Shown here: positions 9,253-17,387 of the stretch, piece by piece
Numbering within the stretch: the stretch's first letter is position 1
Layout: every line of letters starts with the position of its first letter
DNA from: Rahnella victoriana
Lineage (GTDB): Bacteria > Pseudomonadota > Gammaproteobacteria > Enterobacterales > Enterobacteriaceae
Direction of reading: 5' to 3'
Length of the DNA stretch: 64,000 bases
Assembly: GCF_004330295.1 (NCBI RefSeq)
Contig: NZ_SJOJ01000004.1
Coordinates: 186,001-250,000, forward strand
The notes under the pieces: generated by a model
The model's input: the letters and a program-made list of their open reading frames with translations, nothing else
Told to the model about the DNA's origin: nothing
Databases searched by the model: none
Position numbers and translations under genes: made by a program

Positions 9253-9780
9253 TTAATCGGACGCAGATGCGCCGGTCAGCCTGCTGCGTAAATCAGGATA
9301 TTGCGTGGCGGGCGAGAGCCAGATCGCCAGAAAAGCATCGCGGAATGCCGGGCTGAATGGCTGGCCCACCGGCGTACTCAGCACGCTGTTCGCGGGCTGG
9401 CTGTAAAACTGGCCGCCATTCTCAGTGGCGACAAACACAATTTCGCTGCCGTTGCTGACATCCGGCCAGGTGTTCTGCACCGCGTCCAGCCAGCCATATT
9501 CCTGTGCCTGCGCCAGTAATCCCAGCGCCTGCCATTGTTCTTCGGTGGCTTTGGTCAGCTCCTGATGATCAATGTTGCGCAGATACTCAATCTTCAGTGC
9601 CTGCGGCCATTTCCCGGCCTGATACTTACCGTCGGGTGTCAGCAGTTGCGAGTGATAAACCTCAAACGGCCCCCAGCTCAGGGTCGCGCGCCCGACCTGT
9701 TGCCACGGGCTCCAGGGCGTGGCGGCAAAGGCAGAGCAAGACATCATCAGCCAAAGTGCTGCGAGAAATACGCGCATCAT
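9253..9780 (-). CDS. Chalcone isomerase-like secreted protein
   Basis: A 175-residue protein with a signal peptide (MMRVFLAALWLMMSCSAFA|ATP). The body fits the bacterial chalcone isomerase-like family: GRATLSWGPFEVYHSQLLTPDG near the N-terminus, ALKIEYLRNI, and a C-terminal FRDAFLAIWLSP. Bacterial members are not flavonoid enzymes, and some plant relatives bind fatty acids. A lipid-binding role fits the neighbours but is inference. The ATG overlaps the TGA of the DUF2878 gene by one base. A much longer upstream frame exists, but only this start gives the signal peptide. Confidence 0.8.
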   Translation of the reverse strand: MMRVFLAALWLMMSCSAFAATPWSPWQQVGRATLSWGPFEVYHSQLLTPDGKYQAGKWPQALKIEYLRNIDHQELTKATEEQWQALGLLAQAQEYGWLDAVQNTWPDVSNGSEIVFVATENGGQFYSQPANSVLSTPVGQPFSPAFRDAFLAIWLSPATQYPDLRSRLTGASASD

Positions 9781-10280
9781 CAGGTTTTCCGCACTGTATG
9801 GTTGCTTAGCAAAACCGGCAGGCTTATCAGCGGTAAAAATATCGCCCAGCCCGCCGCCAGTAAGAGCCAGACATACACCGGTGCGGCGAGAAGTTGCATA
9901 GCACCAAGCTGCATACCGAGGTAATAGGCCAGCGGGCCGCTGACCGCGCCGATGAGAGGAAGCCAGTACCACGTCAACCGGATAGTGCCCAGTAACCACA
10001 GCCACCATGCGCTGAAACCCAGCCATAATGCCATCATCCACGGCGGTACGGCGGCAGAATCAGTAAATTCAAACAGACCTGAAATACACCACAGCGAATC
10101 CATCATGATGCCAAGTGTACAGGCGGTCGCGACCCACAAACGTCGTCCGGAGGGTGTAAACGCCAGCATCAGAAAACTGCTGATCAGCAGAAAAATAATA
10201 AAACGGTCGCGCCCCCAGACGGCCAGTGTCCACCAGACGTCAAAGCCCAGTGTCAGCAGCCAGAAGCGCAGCGATTTCAT
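9780..10280 (-). CDS. DUF2878 membrane protein
   Basis: A 166-residue protein made almost entirely of hydrophobic segments (about five spans), starting MKSLRFWLLTLGFDVWW. It matches the DUF2878 family, of unknown function. The ATG overlaps the stop of the methyltransferase gene (ATGA), so the two are probably translationally coupled. The family usually travels with Cfa-like methyltransferase and DUF1365 genes, from my recall of gene neighbourhoods. Confidence 0.8.
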   Translation of the reverse strand: MKSLRFWLLTLGFDVWWTLAVWGRDRFIIFLLISSFLMLAFTPSGRRLWVATACTLGIMMDSLWCISGLFEFTDSAAVPPWMMALWLGFSAWWLWLLGTIRLTWYWLPLIGAVSGPLAYYLGMQLGAMQLLAAPVYVWLLLAAGWAIFLPLISLPVLLSNHTVRKT

Positions 10281-11509
10281 CCGCGCCGCTCGGCGACCAG
10301 TTGCACGGTGCTGATGGTGCGGGCGCGGAAACCGGCCTCGCAGTAGCACAGATAAAACAGCCACAGGCGACGGAAATATTCGTCCTGCACGCCGTCAGTC
10401 TGCGCATTCCAGTAGTGCTGCACCCGTTCGCGCCATTCATGCAGGGTGCGGGCGTAATCGGAACCGATATCGAACAGGTCACGCACCACCAGACTGGTGC
10501 AGCGGGTCATGGCGTCGTTCATCGCGGTGATCGAGGGCAGAAAGCCGCCGGGGAACACGTAGCACTGAATAAAATCGACGTTACGGCTGTAGGCGGCGTA
10601 TCGCTGATCGGCGATGGTGATCGCCTGAATCGCCATGCGCCCCTGCGGTTTCAGCAGCGCGTTGCAGCGTTTAAAAAAGGTGGAGAGGTAGCGTTTACCC
10701 ACCGCTTCGATCATCTCGATGGACACCAGTTTATCGAACTGGCCTTTCAGCGCGCGGTAGTCTTCAAACAGCACCGTCACGCGGTCACTCAGCCCGGCTT
10801 TTTCGATCCGCTCACAGGCATAGCGATATTGCTCGCGGGAAATGGTGGTGGTGGTCACCTGACAGCCGTATTCACGCGCGGCAAATTCGGCCATCGCGCC
10901 CCAGCCGGTGCCGATTTCCAGCAGATGGTCGCCCGCGTGTAACTGCAACTGTTCACACAAACGGCGCATTTTGGCTTCCTGCGCCTGCTCCAGCGTCATC
11001 TGCGGTTCCTGATACCAGGCCGAGGAATACAGCATCTTCTCATCGAGAAAACCCTGATAGAAATCGTTGCCCAGATCGTAATGCGCTGAGATATTTTTCC
11101 GCGCCTGCGCCGGGCTGTTACGGCGGAAAAAATGAATAATTTTTTTGGCGGGTGTGCTGAGCCAGCTGAGGCGCGCACTGATTTTATCCACCAGCTTCAT
11201 ATTCTCGGCCAGCAGCTGTAAAACCGTGGTCAGATCGGGCGTGGTCCAGTCGCCATCAATAAAGCTTTCCCCCGCCGCCACGCTGCCGCCCAGTAAGACA
11301 CGCCGGTAGGCGCGCAGGTGGCGGACGTCAATTTCGCCCTGCAACAGAGCGGTCGGATCGCCAAAGAATATCGCCTGCTCACCGGGTTCACGCAGTGTCA
11401 GACCGGCCCCTTTGAGCTGCTTCAGCACGCCAAGGATCATGGCGCGTGCCGCTTTGCTGCGCCTGTTATTCGCCGCGGCACGGGCGAGCTGCATTTCAGG
11501 TTGGCTCAT
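10277..11509 (-). CDS. Cyclopropane fatty acid synthase-type SAM methyltransferase
   Basis: A 410-residue cytosolic enzyme that should transfer a one-carbon unit from S-adenosylmethionine to unsaturated acyl chains of phospholipids. The SAM site is LLEIGTGWGAMA at about residues 196-207. NISAHYDLGNDFYQGFLD (139-156) and the VSIEMIEAVGKRYL and FIQCYVFPGGFLPS stretches are Cfa signatures. It differs from the housekeeping Cfa, being an operon member with DUF1365 and an FAD oxidase. In Rhodobacter a related methyltransferase with an FAD enzyme has been linked to furan fatty acids (from memory). The product here could be a cyclopropane, methylated or furan acyl chain. Confidence 0.9.
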   Translation of the reverse strand: MSQPEMQLARAAANNRRSKAARAMILGVLKQLKGAGLTLREPGEQAIFFGDPTALLQGEIDVRHLRAYRRVLLGGSVAAGESFIDGDWTTPDLTTVLQLLAENMKLVDKISARLSWLSTPAKKIIHFFRRNSPAQARKNISAHYDLGNDFYQGFLDEKMLYSSAWYQEPQMTLEQAQEAKMRRLCEQLQLHAGDHLLEIGTGWGAMAEFAAREYGCQVTTTTISREQYRYACERIEKAGLSDRVTVLFEDYRALKGQFDKLVSIEMIEAVGKRYLSTFFKRCNALLKPQGRMAIQAITIADQRYAAYSRNVDFIQCYVFPGGFLPSITAMNDAMTRCTSLVVRDLFDIGSDYARTLHEWRERVQHYWNAQTDGVQDEYFRRLWLFYLCYCEAGFRARTISTVQLVAERRG

Positions 11510-11511
11510 GG

Positions 11512-12228
11512 TCAGTCCTTATCAACGGGAGGATGAGAATAAACAGGTGCCCGTTTCAGCCACAGTTTCAGCGCCTGCCAGTAGATCGTCAGCGCGGTTT
11601 TTGCGGTCATGACAGGCAGCCGCCACAATTGCTGACGCAGCGCCTCGCGGGTCAGCGGGCGGGCTGTCAGTGAAAGGGCGGCATCGAATTCCCGTTCTTT
11701 GCGGTGATTTTCGATCGTGATGTGTAACTGCTTTCCCGGGGGCGTCAGCCGCCAGTGATAGACCATGTCCATCGGATTAAAGGGCGACACATGAAAGGCT
11801 TTCGGCACAGGTTGCGAGCCGTCGGGGAGCACGGCGTAGGTGTGGCGTTCATTCCAGGGGGTGTTGCGCACTTCGGCCAGCATCCAGCGCAAAATACCCT
11901 GTTGATCATAAAGATAGTAGAAGTTAACCGGGTTGAAATAGCAGCCGAAATAGCACAGCTGGCATAACAACATCACCCGCCCGTCGGGGCGTTCGCCGGT
12001 CAGTTCGGCGATCCGTGCCTGCGCTTTGGTTTTGATGTCGCCACCGCCGAGATAATCTTTGCGGCGAAAACTGGCCGGGGAGAATTTTTCCAGCCGGATC
12101 CCCCGCGCGGGCAGCTGTTCCAGCTCATCAAGATCAATCAGCGGCATGAAAATATCGTAATCGAAACGGTGCTCAACCGGCGTAAAGCGGCGATGTCGTA
12201 CCGTGCCGACATACAACTGGCTGTTCAT
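11512..12228 (-). CDS. DUF1365 domain protein
   Basis: A 238-residue protein with the DUF1365 hallmarks: GTVRHRRFTPVEHRFDYDIFM at the N-terminus, LLCQLCYFGCYFNPVNFYYL in the middle (around 98-117) and an AEVRNTPWNERHTY stretch. The function is unknown. The family is found almost always beside Cfa-like methyltransferases and FAD amine oxidases. It overlaps the FAD gene by four bases (ATGA) and is two bases from the methyltransferase gene, placing it inside the operon. Confidence 0.88.
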   Translation of the reverse strand: MNSQLYVGTVRHRRFTPVEHRFDYDIFMPLIDLDELEQLPARGIRLEKFSPASFRRKDYLGGGDIKTKAQARIAELTGERPDGRVMLLCQLCYFGCYFNPVNFYYLYDQQGILRWMLAEVRNTPWNERHTYAVLPDGSQPVPKAFHVSPFNPMDMVYHWRLTPPGKQLHITIENHRKEREFDAALSLTARPLTREALRQQLWRLPVMTAKTALTIYWQALKLWLKRAPVYSHPPVDKD

Positions 12229-13583
12229 GACGCCTCCCGCTTTTCCTGCTCATGCTGCAACTGCACACTGAAAAGCTGCTGATTAAGCTGTTCCACCACG
12301 TCACGCGCGCTGTTGACGCCATCTTCGTGAAAGCCGTTGTACCAGTACGCGCCGCAGAACCAGGTGCGGTGATGACCGTTGATGCGGTAGCGTTCCTGTT
12401 GTGCATGATGGCTGGCCAGATTGAGCACCGGGTGCCTGTAGGTGGTGCGGAACAGGATTTTGCTTTCGTCGACCGGCGTCAGCGGATTGAGCGACACACA
12501 GAACGTCTGCGGCGCATCCAGTCCCTGCAAAATATTCATGTTATAGGTCACGCTGGCGCGGCGGCGGTGCGACGGATTGCTGTCGCGCATATCCGCACGC
12601 GCCGCCAGATGCAGCGAATTCGGCAACTGATAATTCCAGCTCGCCCAGGCGCGTTTTTCCCGTGGCAGCAGATGGGTGTCGGTATGCAAAATCACGTCGT
12701 TACTCTGATACGGCAGCGCACCGAGAATGCTCCGTTCGTCGGCGGTGGCGGTGTCACCGAGGATCGCCAGCGCCTGATCGGAATGGCAGGCGAAAACAAT
12801 CTGATCAAAATGCTCTTCGCCACGCGCCGAATGCAACGTCACGCCGCATGGCGTCCGCACCACCTGACTGACCGGCGTAGCGGTCAGCAGCCTGACGCGG
12901 GACGGCAGTTTTTCCTGCATCCGGCGGATATATTCCCGCGAACCGCCGGGCACCACCATCCACTGCGGGCGGTTACTCACCTCCAGCAGCCCGTGATTGT
13001 TGAAGAAACGCAGAAACATCGACAGCGGGAAGTTCGCCATATCGCTCAGCGACGAAGACCAGATCGCCGCGCCCATCGGCAGCACGTAATGCAGGGCGAA
13101 GAACGGCGTAAAACCGTTTTGATCGAGCAGATCGGCCAGCGTATCTTCGTCGTTATGCGGGTTAAGCAGGCGCGCTTTGCACAGTTTGTTAAAGCGCAGG
13201 ATCTCGAAAATAAACCGCCAGAACCCCGGCCTGAACAGATTACGGCGCTGAGCAAACAGGCTGTTGAGCGAGTGGCCGTTGTATTCCAGTTTGCTGGCCG
13301 GATTGCGCACGGAAAAACTCATTTCCGTCGGCTGGCCTTCGATGCCCAGCTCTTTGAGCAGGGCAATAAAATGCGGGTAGGTGCGTGAGTTATAAACAAT
13401 AAAACCGGTATCGATGGCGTACTCTTTGCCGTCGGAAATCACATCCTGCGTGGCGGTGTGTCCGCCTAAGGTGGCCGAGGCTTCGAACACCGTGATCTCG
13501 CAGTCGGGCTGGCTTTTTGCCAGCAACCACGCGCAGCTCAGCCCTGAAATTCCACTCCCGACGATGGCCACTTTTGTTGTCAT
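12225..13583 (-). CDS. FAD/NAD-binding amine oxidase-type flavoprotein
   Basis: A 452-residue flavoprotein. The dinucleotide motif VAIVGSGISGLSCAWLL opens the protein (residues 5-21), followed by the second FAD strand ITVFEASATLGGHT. The rest matches the flavin amine oxidase/desaturase-like branch that accompanies Cfa-like enzymes. The likely role is oxidation or desaturation of an acyl chain next to the site modified by the methyltransferase, inferred from neighbours and from the Rhodobacter furan fatty acid precedent. The gene is one base from the SDR gene and overlaps DUF1365. Confidence 0.88.
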   Translation of the reverse strand: MTTKVAIVGSGISGLSCAWLLAKSQPDCEITVFEASATLGGHTATQDVISDGKEYAIDTGFIVYNSRTYPHFIALLKELGIEGQPTEMSFSVRNPASKLEYNGHSLNSLFAQRRNLFRPGFWRFIFEILRFNKLCKARLLNPHNDEDTLADLLDQNGFTPFFALHYVLPMGAAIWSSSLSDMANFPLSMFLRFFNNHGLLEVSNRPQWMVVPGGSREYIRRMQEKLPSRVRLLTATPVSQVVRTPCGVTLHSARGEEHFDQIVFACHSDQALAILGDTATADERSILGALPYQSNDVILHTDTHLLPREKRAWASWNYQLPNSLHLAARADMRDSNPSHRRRASVTYNMNILQGLDAPQTFCVSLNPLTPVDESKILFRTTYRHPVLNLASHHAQQERYRINGHHRTWFCGAYWYNGFHEDGVNSARDVVEQLNQQLFSVQLQHEQEKREAS

Positions 13584-13584
13584 T

Positions 13585-14301
13585 TTATTTCACCATTTTC
13601 CGGCATAACCATTTTTGCACACTGACGGGCAGCCACGAAGCCACCTTGAGAAAACCGACAAAGAGCGGGGGAAAGGCAATTTCGCTGGCACCCTGCGCCA
13701 GTTTTTTCCGGATGTGTTTTGATGCCTGTGCGGCGGTTACTATCATTGGCATCGCGAAATCATTGTGCGAGGTGAGCGGCGTTTCGACAAATCCCGGCTG
13801 GATCAGTGAAACGTGGATCTGACGTTTTGCCAGATCCACCGCCAGTGAACGGGCAAAAAAGGCCAGTGCGGCTTTGGATGCGCCGTACGCTTCACTGCGT
13901 GAAAACGGCAGCAGCCAGGCGACGGAACCGACCAGCGCCACACGGCTGCCGGGCGCCAGGCCGGGGAGCAGGGCATCGAGGCAATTGACCGGGCCGTTGA
14001 AATTGGTGTTCATCACCCGCGCGACTTTTTCGGCATCGACGACACCGTTGTCGAGATACTCGCAGGTGCCTGCACAGAGGATCACGATATCAGCCTGTAC
14101 TCCGCCCAGCGCCTCGCGGGTGGCGGCTAAATCGGTGATATCAAAAGATAACGGCACGATCAGCGGGCTGGCTGCGGCCACCGCCGTGAGCTTTTCGCCA
14201 TCGCGCCCGCAGGCCATGACTTCCCAGCCTTCAGCGGCATAATCCAGCGCCAGTTGCTTTCCGATGCCTGAACTGGCACCGGTGACCAGCACACGGCGCA
14301 T
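13585..14301 (-). CDS. Short-chain dehydrogenase/reductase
   Basis: A 238-residue classical SDR. The cofactor motif TGASSGIG is at residues 7-14, the NAG-equivalent is CAGT, and the catalytic pair is YGASK with a serine in GSVAW upstream. A basic residue set after the second strand (CGRDG) suggests NADP(H). Its ATG overlaps the preceding TAA by one base. As an operon member it probably reduces or oxidises a lipid intermediate. The substrate is unknown. Confidence 0.9.
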   Translation of the reverse strand: MRRVLVTGASSGIGKQLALDYAAEGWEVMACGRDGEKLTAVAAASPLIVPLSFDITDLAATREALGGVQADIVILCAGTCEYLDNGVVDAEKVARVMNTNFNGPVNCLDALLPGLAPGSRVALVGSVAWLLPFSRSEAYGASKAALAFFARSLAVDLAKRQIHVSLIQPGFVETPLTSHNDFAMPMIVTAAQASKHIRKKLAQGASEIAFPPLFVGFLKVASWLPVSVQKWLCRKMVK

Positions 14302-14753
14302 TATTTCAACCTGGCTTTAACAGCGCGCACGGCACCGCCGAGCACCGGCACATGCTCATACAACATGGCCCCGAGATCGTAATAATCGCGCTGATACACG
14401 ATGCGGTTTTCATTCAGCCGCAAATGGCTCGCGCCATTCAGAAACGTTGCCTGACCTTTTCTCAGCGCCGGATGGGAAAACTCCATCCGCCAGAACAGCG
14501 AGGCTTCGTCTCCCTGCACCAGCGGCGGCTGGATCTCAAAACGGCAGTAGTTGACCTTTTTGAGTAACTGCTCGAAATAGCGTTCAAGCGCATCCACCCC
14601 GTCGTAATGCGAAACGGGGTCGATAAACACGATATGCGGATGATAGATACGGGAAAGCTGGGTCAGCCGGCTCATGTCGAGCTGGGCATAAAATTCGCAC
14701 ACACGGGTCAGCACATCCGCCGGTATGGCGGGTTCAGGGAAAGGTTTAATCAT
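14301..14753 (-). CDS. NTF2-like (SnoaL-type) protein
   Basis: A 150-residue single-domain protein of the nuclear transport factor 2-like fold. YHPHIVFIDPVSHYDGVDAL and FWRMEFSHPAL are typical strands and helix of the cone-shaped pocket. Such proteins are small isomerases, hydratases or binding proteins. No catalytic residues can be assigned with confidence. The start overlaps the stop of the MerR gene (TAATG) and its stop overlaps the SDR start in the same way. Confidence 0.8.
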   Translation of the reverse strand: MIKPFPEPAIPADVLTRVCEFYAQLDMSRLTQLSRIYHPHIVFIDPVSHYDGVDALERYFEQLLKKVNYCRFEIQPPLVQGDEASLFWRMEFSHPALRKGQATFLNGASHLRLNENRIVYQRDYYDLGAMLYEHVPVLGGAVRAVKARLK

Positions 14754-15601
14754 TATTTTTTCCTTTCATGACGGTCAGACACGATATGCAAAAGAGTGTG
14801 GGGATCTTCTTCCGCGATGTCTTCGCCAGCCTCTGCGCTGTCGGACTCTTCCGCGCCCAGTAACCGCGCGGTGCTGCCCAGAAGAATGATCGACAATCCC
14901 TGTTCCACCCACATGAGCAGGCGCTGGCGCTGAACCTGCGTCAGCTTGCCTTCAGACCACAGCAGGATTTGCGAATCGCTGAGGCTTTCAAGATACGGAT
15001 CGCTGAGCGGCACCGGCAATATCTCAACCTGCATGCCTTCCTCACAGCGGACAATGGCTTCCAGCCACAACTCGGTGCTGTCGGTGTGTCCCCAGGCCAC
15101 CAGCGTGGCGGGCGGTCCCGGTCGTTTGCGGGCGGCATTCATGCACATGACGGCGTGTTCGATGATCAGGCCGTCAAGCTGGCTGCGTAACATCAGCAGC
15201 CGCGAATCGCCCGAACTCAGCCGCGCACGCAGCGGACGAAGAACATTATTCACAAACGCCGCCGCCGGATATTCGCGCCCGAATTCCATGATCAGCTGAC
15301 GGACTTTTTGCGGGCGACCGTCCTGCAGGGCGTTCAGCAGCTGATGCTCTGACTGCGACCAGCCGCCCGGCAGCGCGTCGACTTTACCTTCCAGCAGGGA
15401 TTTGACCTGACCGACCGGAATGCCCCGGTTGATCCAGCCCAGAATGGTGCGGATGGTATCGAGATCGTCATCATTAAACAGACGGTGACCGCCTTCCGTG
15501 CGCTGGGGTTTCAGCAACCCGTAACGCCGCTGCCAGGCGCGCAGGGTGACCGGATTGATTCCACAAATACGGGCGACTTCGCCGATGCTGTAAAGAGACA
15601 T
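14753..15601 (-). CDS. MerR-family regulator, MlrA-like, first gene of lipid operon
   Basis: A 282-residue regulator. The N-terminal MerR HTH (residues 1-70) begins MSLYSIGEVARICGINPVTL and continues with RAWQRRYGLLKPQRTEGGHR, almost the same as E. coli MlrA. The C-terminal 200 residues follow the helical and Rossmann-like layout of the cobalamin-type MerR proteins (CarH/LitR/MlrA group). The classic B12-ligating DXHXXG motif is not seen, as in MlrA. The tail is acidic (SAEAGEDIAEEDPH). The start at 15601 matches MlrA. An in-frame ATG at 15622 is less likely. It probably regulates its own operon through the TGTACA repeats just upstream. Confidence 0.85.
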   Translation of the reverse strand: MSLYSIGEVARICGINPVTLRAWQRRYGLLKPQRTEGGHRLFNDDDLDTIRTILGWINRGIPVGQVKSLLEGKVDALPGGWSQSEHQLLNALQDGRPQKVRQLIMEFGREYPAAAFVNNVLRPLRARLSSGDSRLLMLRSQLDGLIIEHAVMCMNAARKRPGPPATLVAWGHTDSTELWLEAIVRCEEGMQVEILPVPLSDPYLESLSDSQILLWSEGKLTQVQRQRLLMWVEQGLSIILLGSTARLLGAEESDSAEAGEDIAEEDPHTLLHIVSDRHERKK

Positions 15602-15660
15602 AGTTGAATCCAAAATATTCATAACACTTATGAGATAACTCTAGCGCCAGATCGCAAAGC

Positions 15661-15689
15661 TGTACAACTTTATTATTTTTGTACAACTT
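15661..15689. promoter_or_regulatory. Direct TGTACAACTT repeats, probable MlrA-like operator
   Basis: TGTACAACTT occurs at 15661-15670 and again at 15680-15689. A degenerate copy (TTGTGCAATT) is at 15721-15730. E. coli MlrA and CarH/LitR-type proteins recognise TGTACA-containing sites, so these are likely targets of the adjacent regulator. They lie in the divergent promoter region between the lipid operon and the XRE-cupin gene, so both directions may respond. Confidence 0.55.
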
Positions 15690-15785
15690 AACAAAAACTT
15701 TTCGCTTACATCATTTTAACTTGTGCAATTCCCATATAAGAGATAATTTCCCGATATTGAGATTTAACGCATGAAGGGGAAGATG

Positions 15786-16355
15786 ATGGAAGAAGGGCAG
15801 GAGAGTCAGGATCTGCGGCTGGCGGAAAGGCTGGCAGAATTGCGGGTAAGCCGGGGCTGGTCGCTGGAACAACTGGCGCAGCTGACCGGCATCAGCCGCG
15901 CCACGCTCTCGCGGGTGGAGCGGGCAGAAACCAGCCCGACGGCATCGTTGCTTGGCAAACTCAGTGCGGCGTACGGGCTGACCACATCGCGCCTGCTGAT
16001 GGCGCTGGAAGACAATCCGCCGGAGCTGATCCGTGTCTCACAACAGCCGGTGTGGCATGACCGCGAAACCGGCTTCGAGCGCCGTTCGGTTTCCGCTCCC
16101 GCCCCCGGTTTTCGCGCTGAACTGATTTCCGGCGTCCTGAAAGCCGGTGCCACCATCACCTACGACGCACCGCCGGTAGAGGGCCTTGAACAGCATATCT
16201 GGATGCTGGATGGTGTGCTGGAATTCACCCTTAACGGGCGCGGCTACCGGCTGGAACCGGGCGACTGCCTGCGTTTTCATCTTCATGGTACCTCCTCCTT
16301 CCACGTGCCCGGCCCGCAAGATGCCCGTTACGCCGTCGTCATTTCACGTCCTTAA
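15786..16355 (+). CDS. XRE-family regulator with cupin sensor domain
   Basis: A 189-residue regulator: HTH of the Cro/C1 type at about residues 8-62 (RLAELRVSRGWSLEQLAQLT, then ISRATLSRVERAETSPT) and a C-terminal cupin beta-barrel (LEQHIWMLDGVLEF, YRLEPGDCLRF). Such proteins usually control a neighbouring metabolic or transport gene. GGGG six bases before the ATG at 15786 decides the start. ATGs at 15771 and 15783 are alternatives. It is followed after 25 bases by two acetyltransferase genes, probably in one transcript. Confidence 0.88.
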   Translation: MEEGQESQDLRLAERLAELRVSRGWSLEQLAQLTGISRATLSRVERAETSPTASLLGKLSAAYGLTTSRLLMALEDNPPELIRVSQQPVWHDRETGFERRSVSAPAPGFRAELISGVLKAGATITYDAPPVEGLEQHIWMLDGVLEFTLNGRGYRLEPGDCLRFHLHGTSSFHVPGPQDARYAVVISRP

Positions 16356-16380
16356 TCTCTGAGAAAAAAGGTTTATTCCT

Positions 16381-16917
16381 ATGCAAAACAGCAATGAAGT
16401 GGTGATCAGTGAAGTGCAGGGCGGCGTACTGCCAGCGGAAGATCTGGACGCGCTGGCCGAAACGCTGATGCAGTCGGTGGCGCTTGGCGCGAGTATCGGA
16501 TTCATCCTGCCTTTTGGTTTTGTGCAGGCGCAGGCGTTCTGGCAAAAGCTGTTACCGGCGTTTGAGCGTGGCGAAAAACGGCTGCTGGTGGCGCGGTATG
16601 AAGGGAAAATTATCGGCACCGTACAGCTGGTGGTCGATCAGCCCGCCAACGGCATTCATCGCGGTGATGTGGTGAAACTGATGGTGCATCCCGACGGACG
16701 CCGTAAAGGGATCGCCCGCAAACTGATGGACGCCGTGGAAACGCTGGCACGTCAAGAGGGCAAAACCTTGCTGGTGCTGGACACCGTCACCGGCAGCCCG
16801 GCGCAAACGCTGTACCACGATCAGGGCTTCACGCTGAGCGGCACAATCCCGCACTATGCGATGTCAACGGAAGGCATGCTGGAGTCCACCAGTGTGATGT
16901 ATAAGGTGCTGGTGTGA
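16381..16917 (+). CDS. GNAT-family N-acetyltransferase
   Basis: A 178-residue acetyl-CoA-dependent acetyltransferase. The acetyl-CoA loop is VHPDGRRKGIARKLMDAVE (about residues 101-119), preceded by the VKLM strand and followed by the LVLDTVTGSPAQTLYHDQGF motif. The acceptor is unknown. It lies between the XRE-cupin regulator and a second GNAT gene, whose GTG start overlaps its stop (GTGA), so the two are co-translated. Confidence 0.88.
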   Translation: MQNSNEVVISEVQGGVLPAEDLDALAETLMQSVALGASIGFILPFGFVQAQAFWQKLLPAFERGEKRLLVARYEGKIIGTVQLVVDQPANGIHRGDVVKLMVHPDGRRKGIARKLMDAVETLARQEGKTLLVLDTVTGSPAQTLYHDQGFTLSGTIPHYAMSTEGMLESTSVMYKVLV

Positions 16918-17387
16918 ACTGGCGGATTGCGCCGGAGGATGTCGGTACGCCGGATGCCGCACAATTGCTGGATGCGCTTTCGCAGACGCTGGCGGCCATC
17001 ACTGGCGACAGCGGGCGTTCATCGTTTTCCGTGGATGATATGCAGGAGGCCGGGGCGTGTTTTGTGATCGCCCGTGACAGCTGCGAAAATGCCGTCGGAT
17101 GCGGCGCAATCCGGCCGCTGCAACATGACACTTGTGAGCTTAAAAGGATGTACGCAACGCCCGGACATCCGGGACTGGGCAGTGCGATTCTGGCATTTCT
17201 CGAAGCGCAGGCCGCGGCCTCAGGCTATCAGGCGTTATGGCTGGAAACCCGTCGGGTAAACCTGAACGCGGTAGGTTTCTATCGCAAGCGGGGTTATACG
17301 GAAATCGATAATTACGGCAGATATCGCGGCAGACCGGAAGCCGTGTGTCTGGGGAAAGTGCTTTTTTGCGTTTCCCCCGAAGACTAA
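16914..17387 (+). CDS. GNAT-family N-acetyltransferase
   Basis: A 157-residue second acetyltransferase. ELKRMYATPGHPGLGSAILA is the acetyl-CoA binding strand and loop, with a shortened R/Q-x-x-G-x-G/A motif, and ALWLETRRVNLNAVGFYRKRGY is motif B. It starts with GTG overlapping the stop of the first GNAT gene. Its 3' end overlaps the convergent molybdoenzyme gene by four bases. Confidence 0.85.
   Translation: MNWRIAPEDVGTPDAAQLLDALSQTLAAITGDSGRSSFSVDDMQEAGACFVIARDSCENAVGCGAIRPLQHDTCELKRMYATPGHPGLGSAILAFLEAQAAASGYQALWLETRRVNLNAVGFYRKRGYTEIDNYGRYRGRPEAVCLGKVLFCVSPED

Noticed and set aside
12252-13388. Long open frame of 378 codons on the plus strand
   Set aside because: It is antisense to the FAD amine oxidase gene, is rich in Arg/Gln/His as shadow frames of GC-rich genes are, and has no domain words or ribosome site.
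8692-15601. Lipid cluster as a complete photolyase/sigma-E singlet-oxygen island
   Set aside because: No photolyase, ECF sigma factor or ChrR-like gene is present in the window, so only the lipid-enzyme core is supported.
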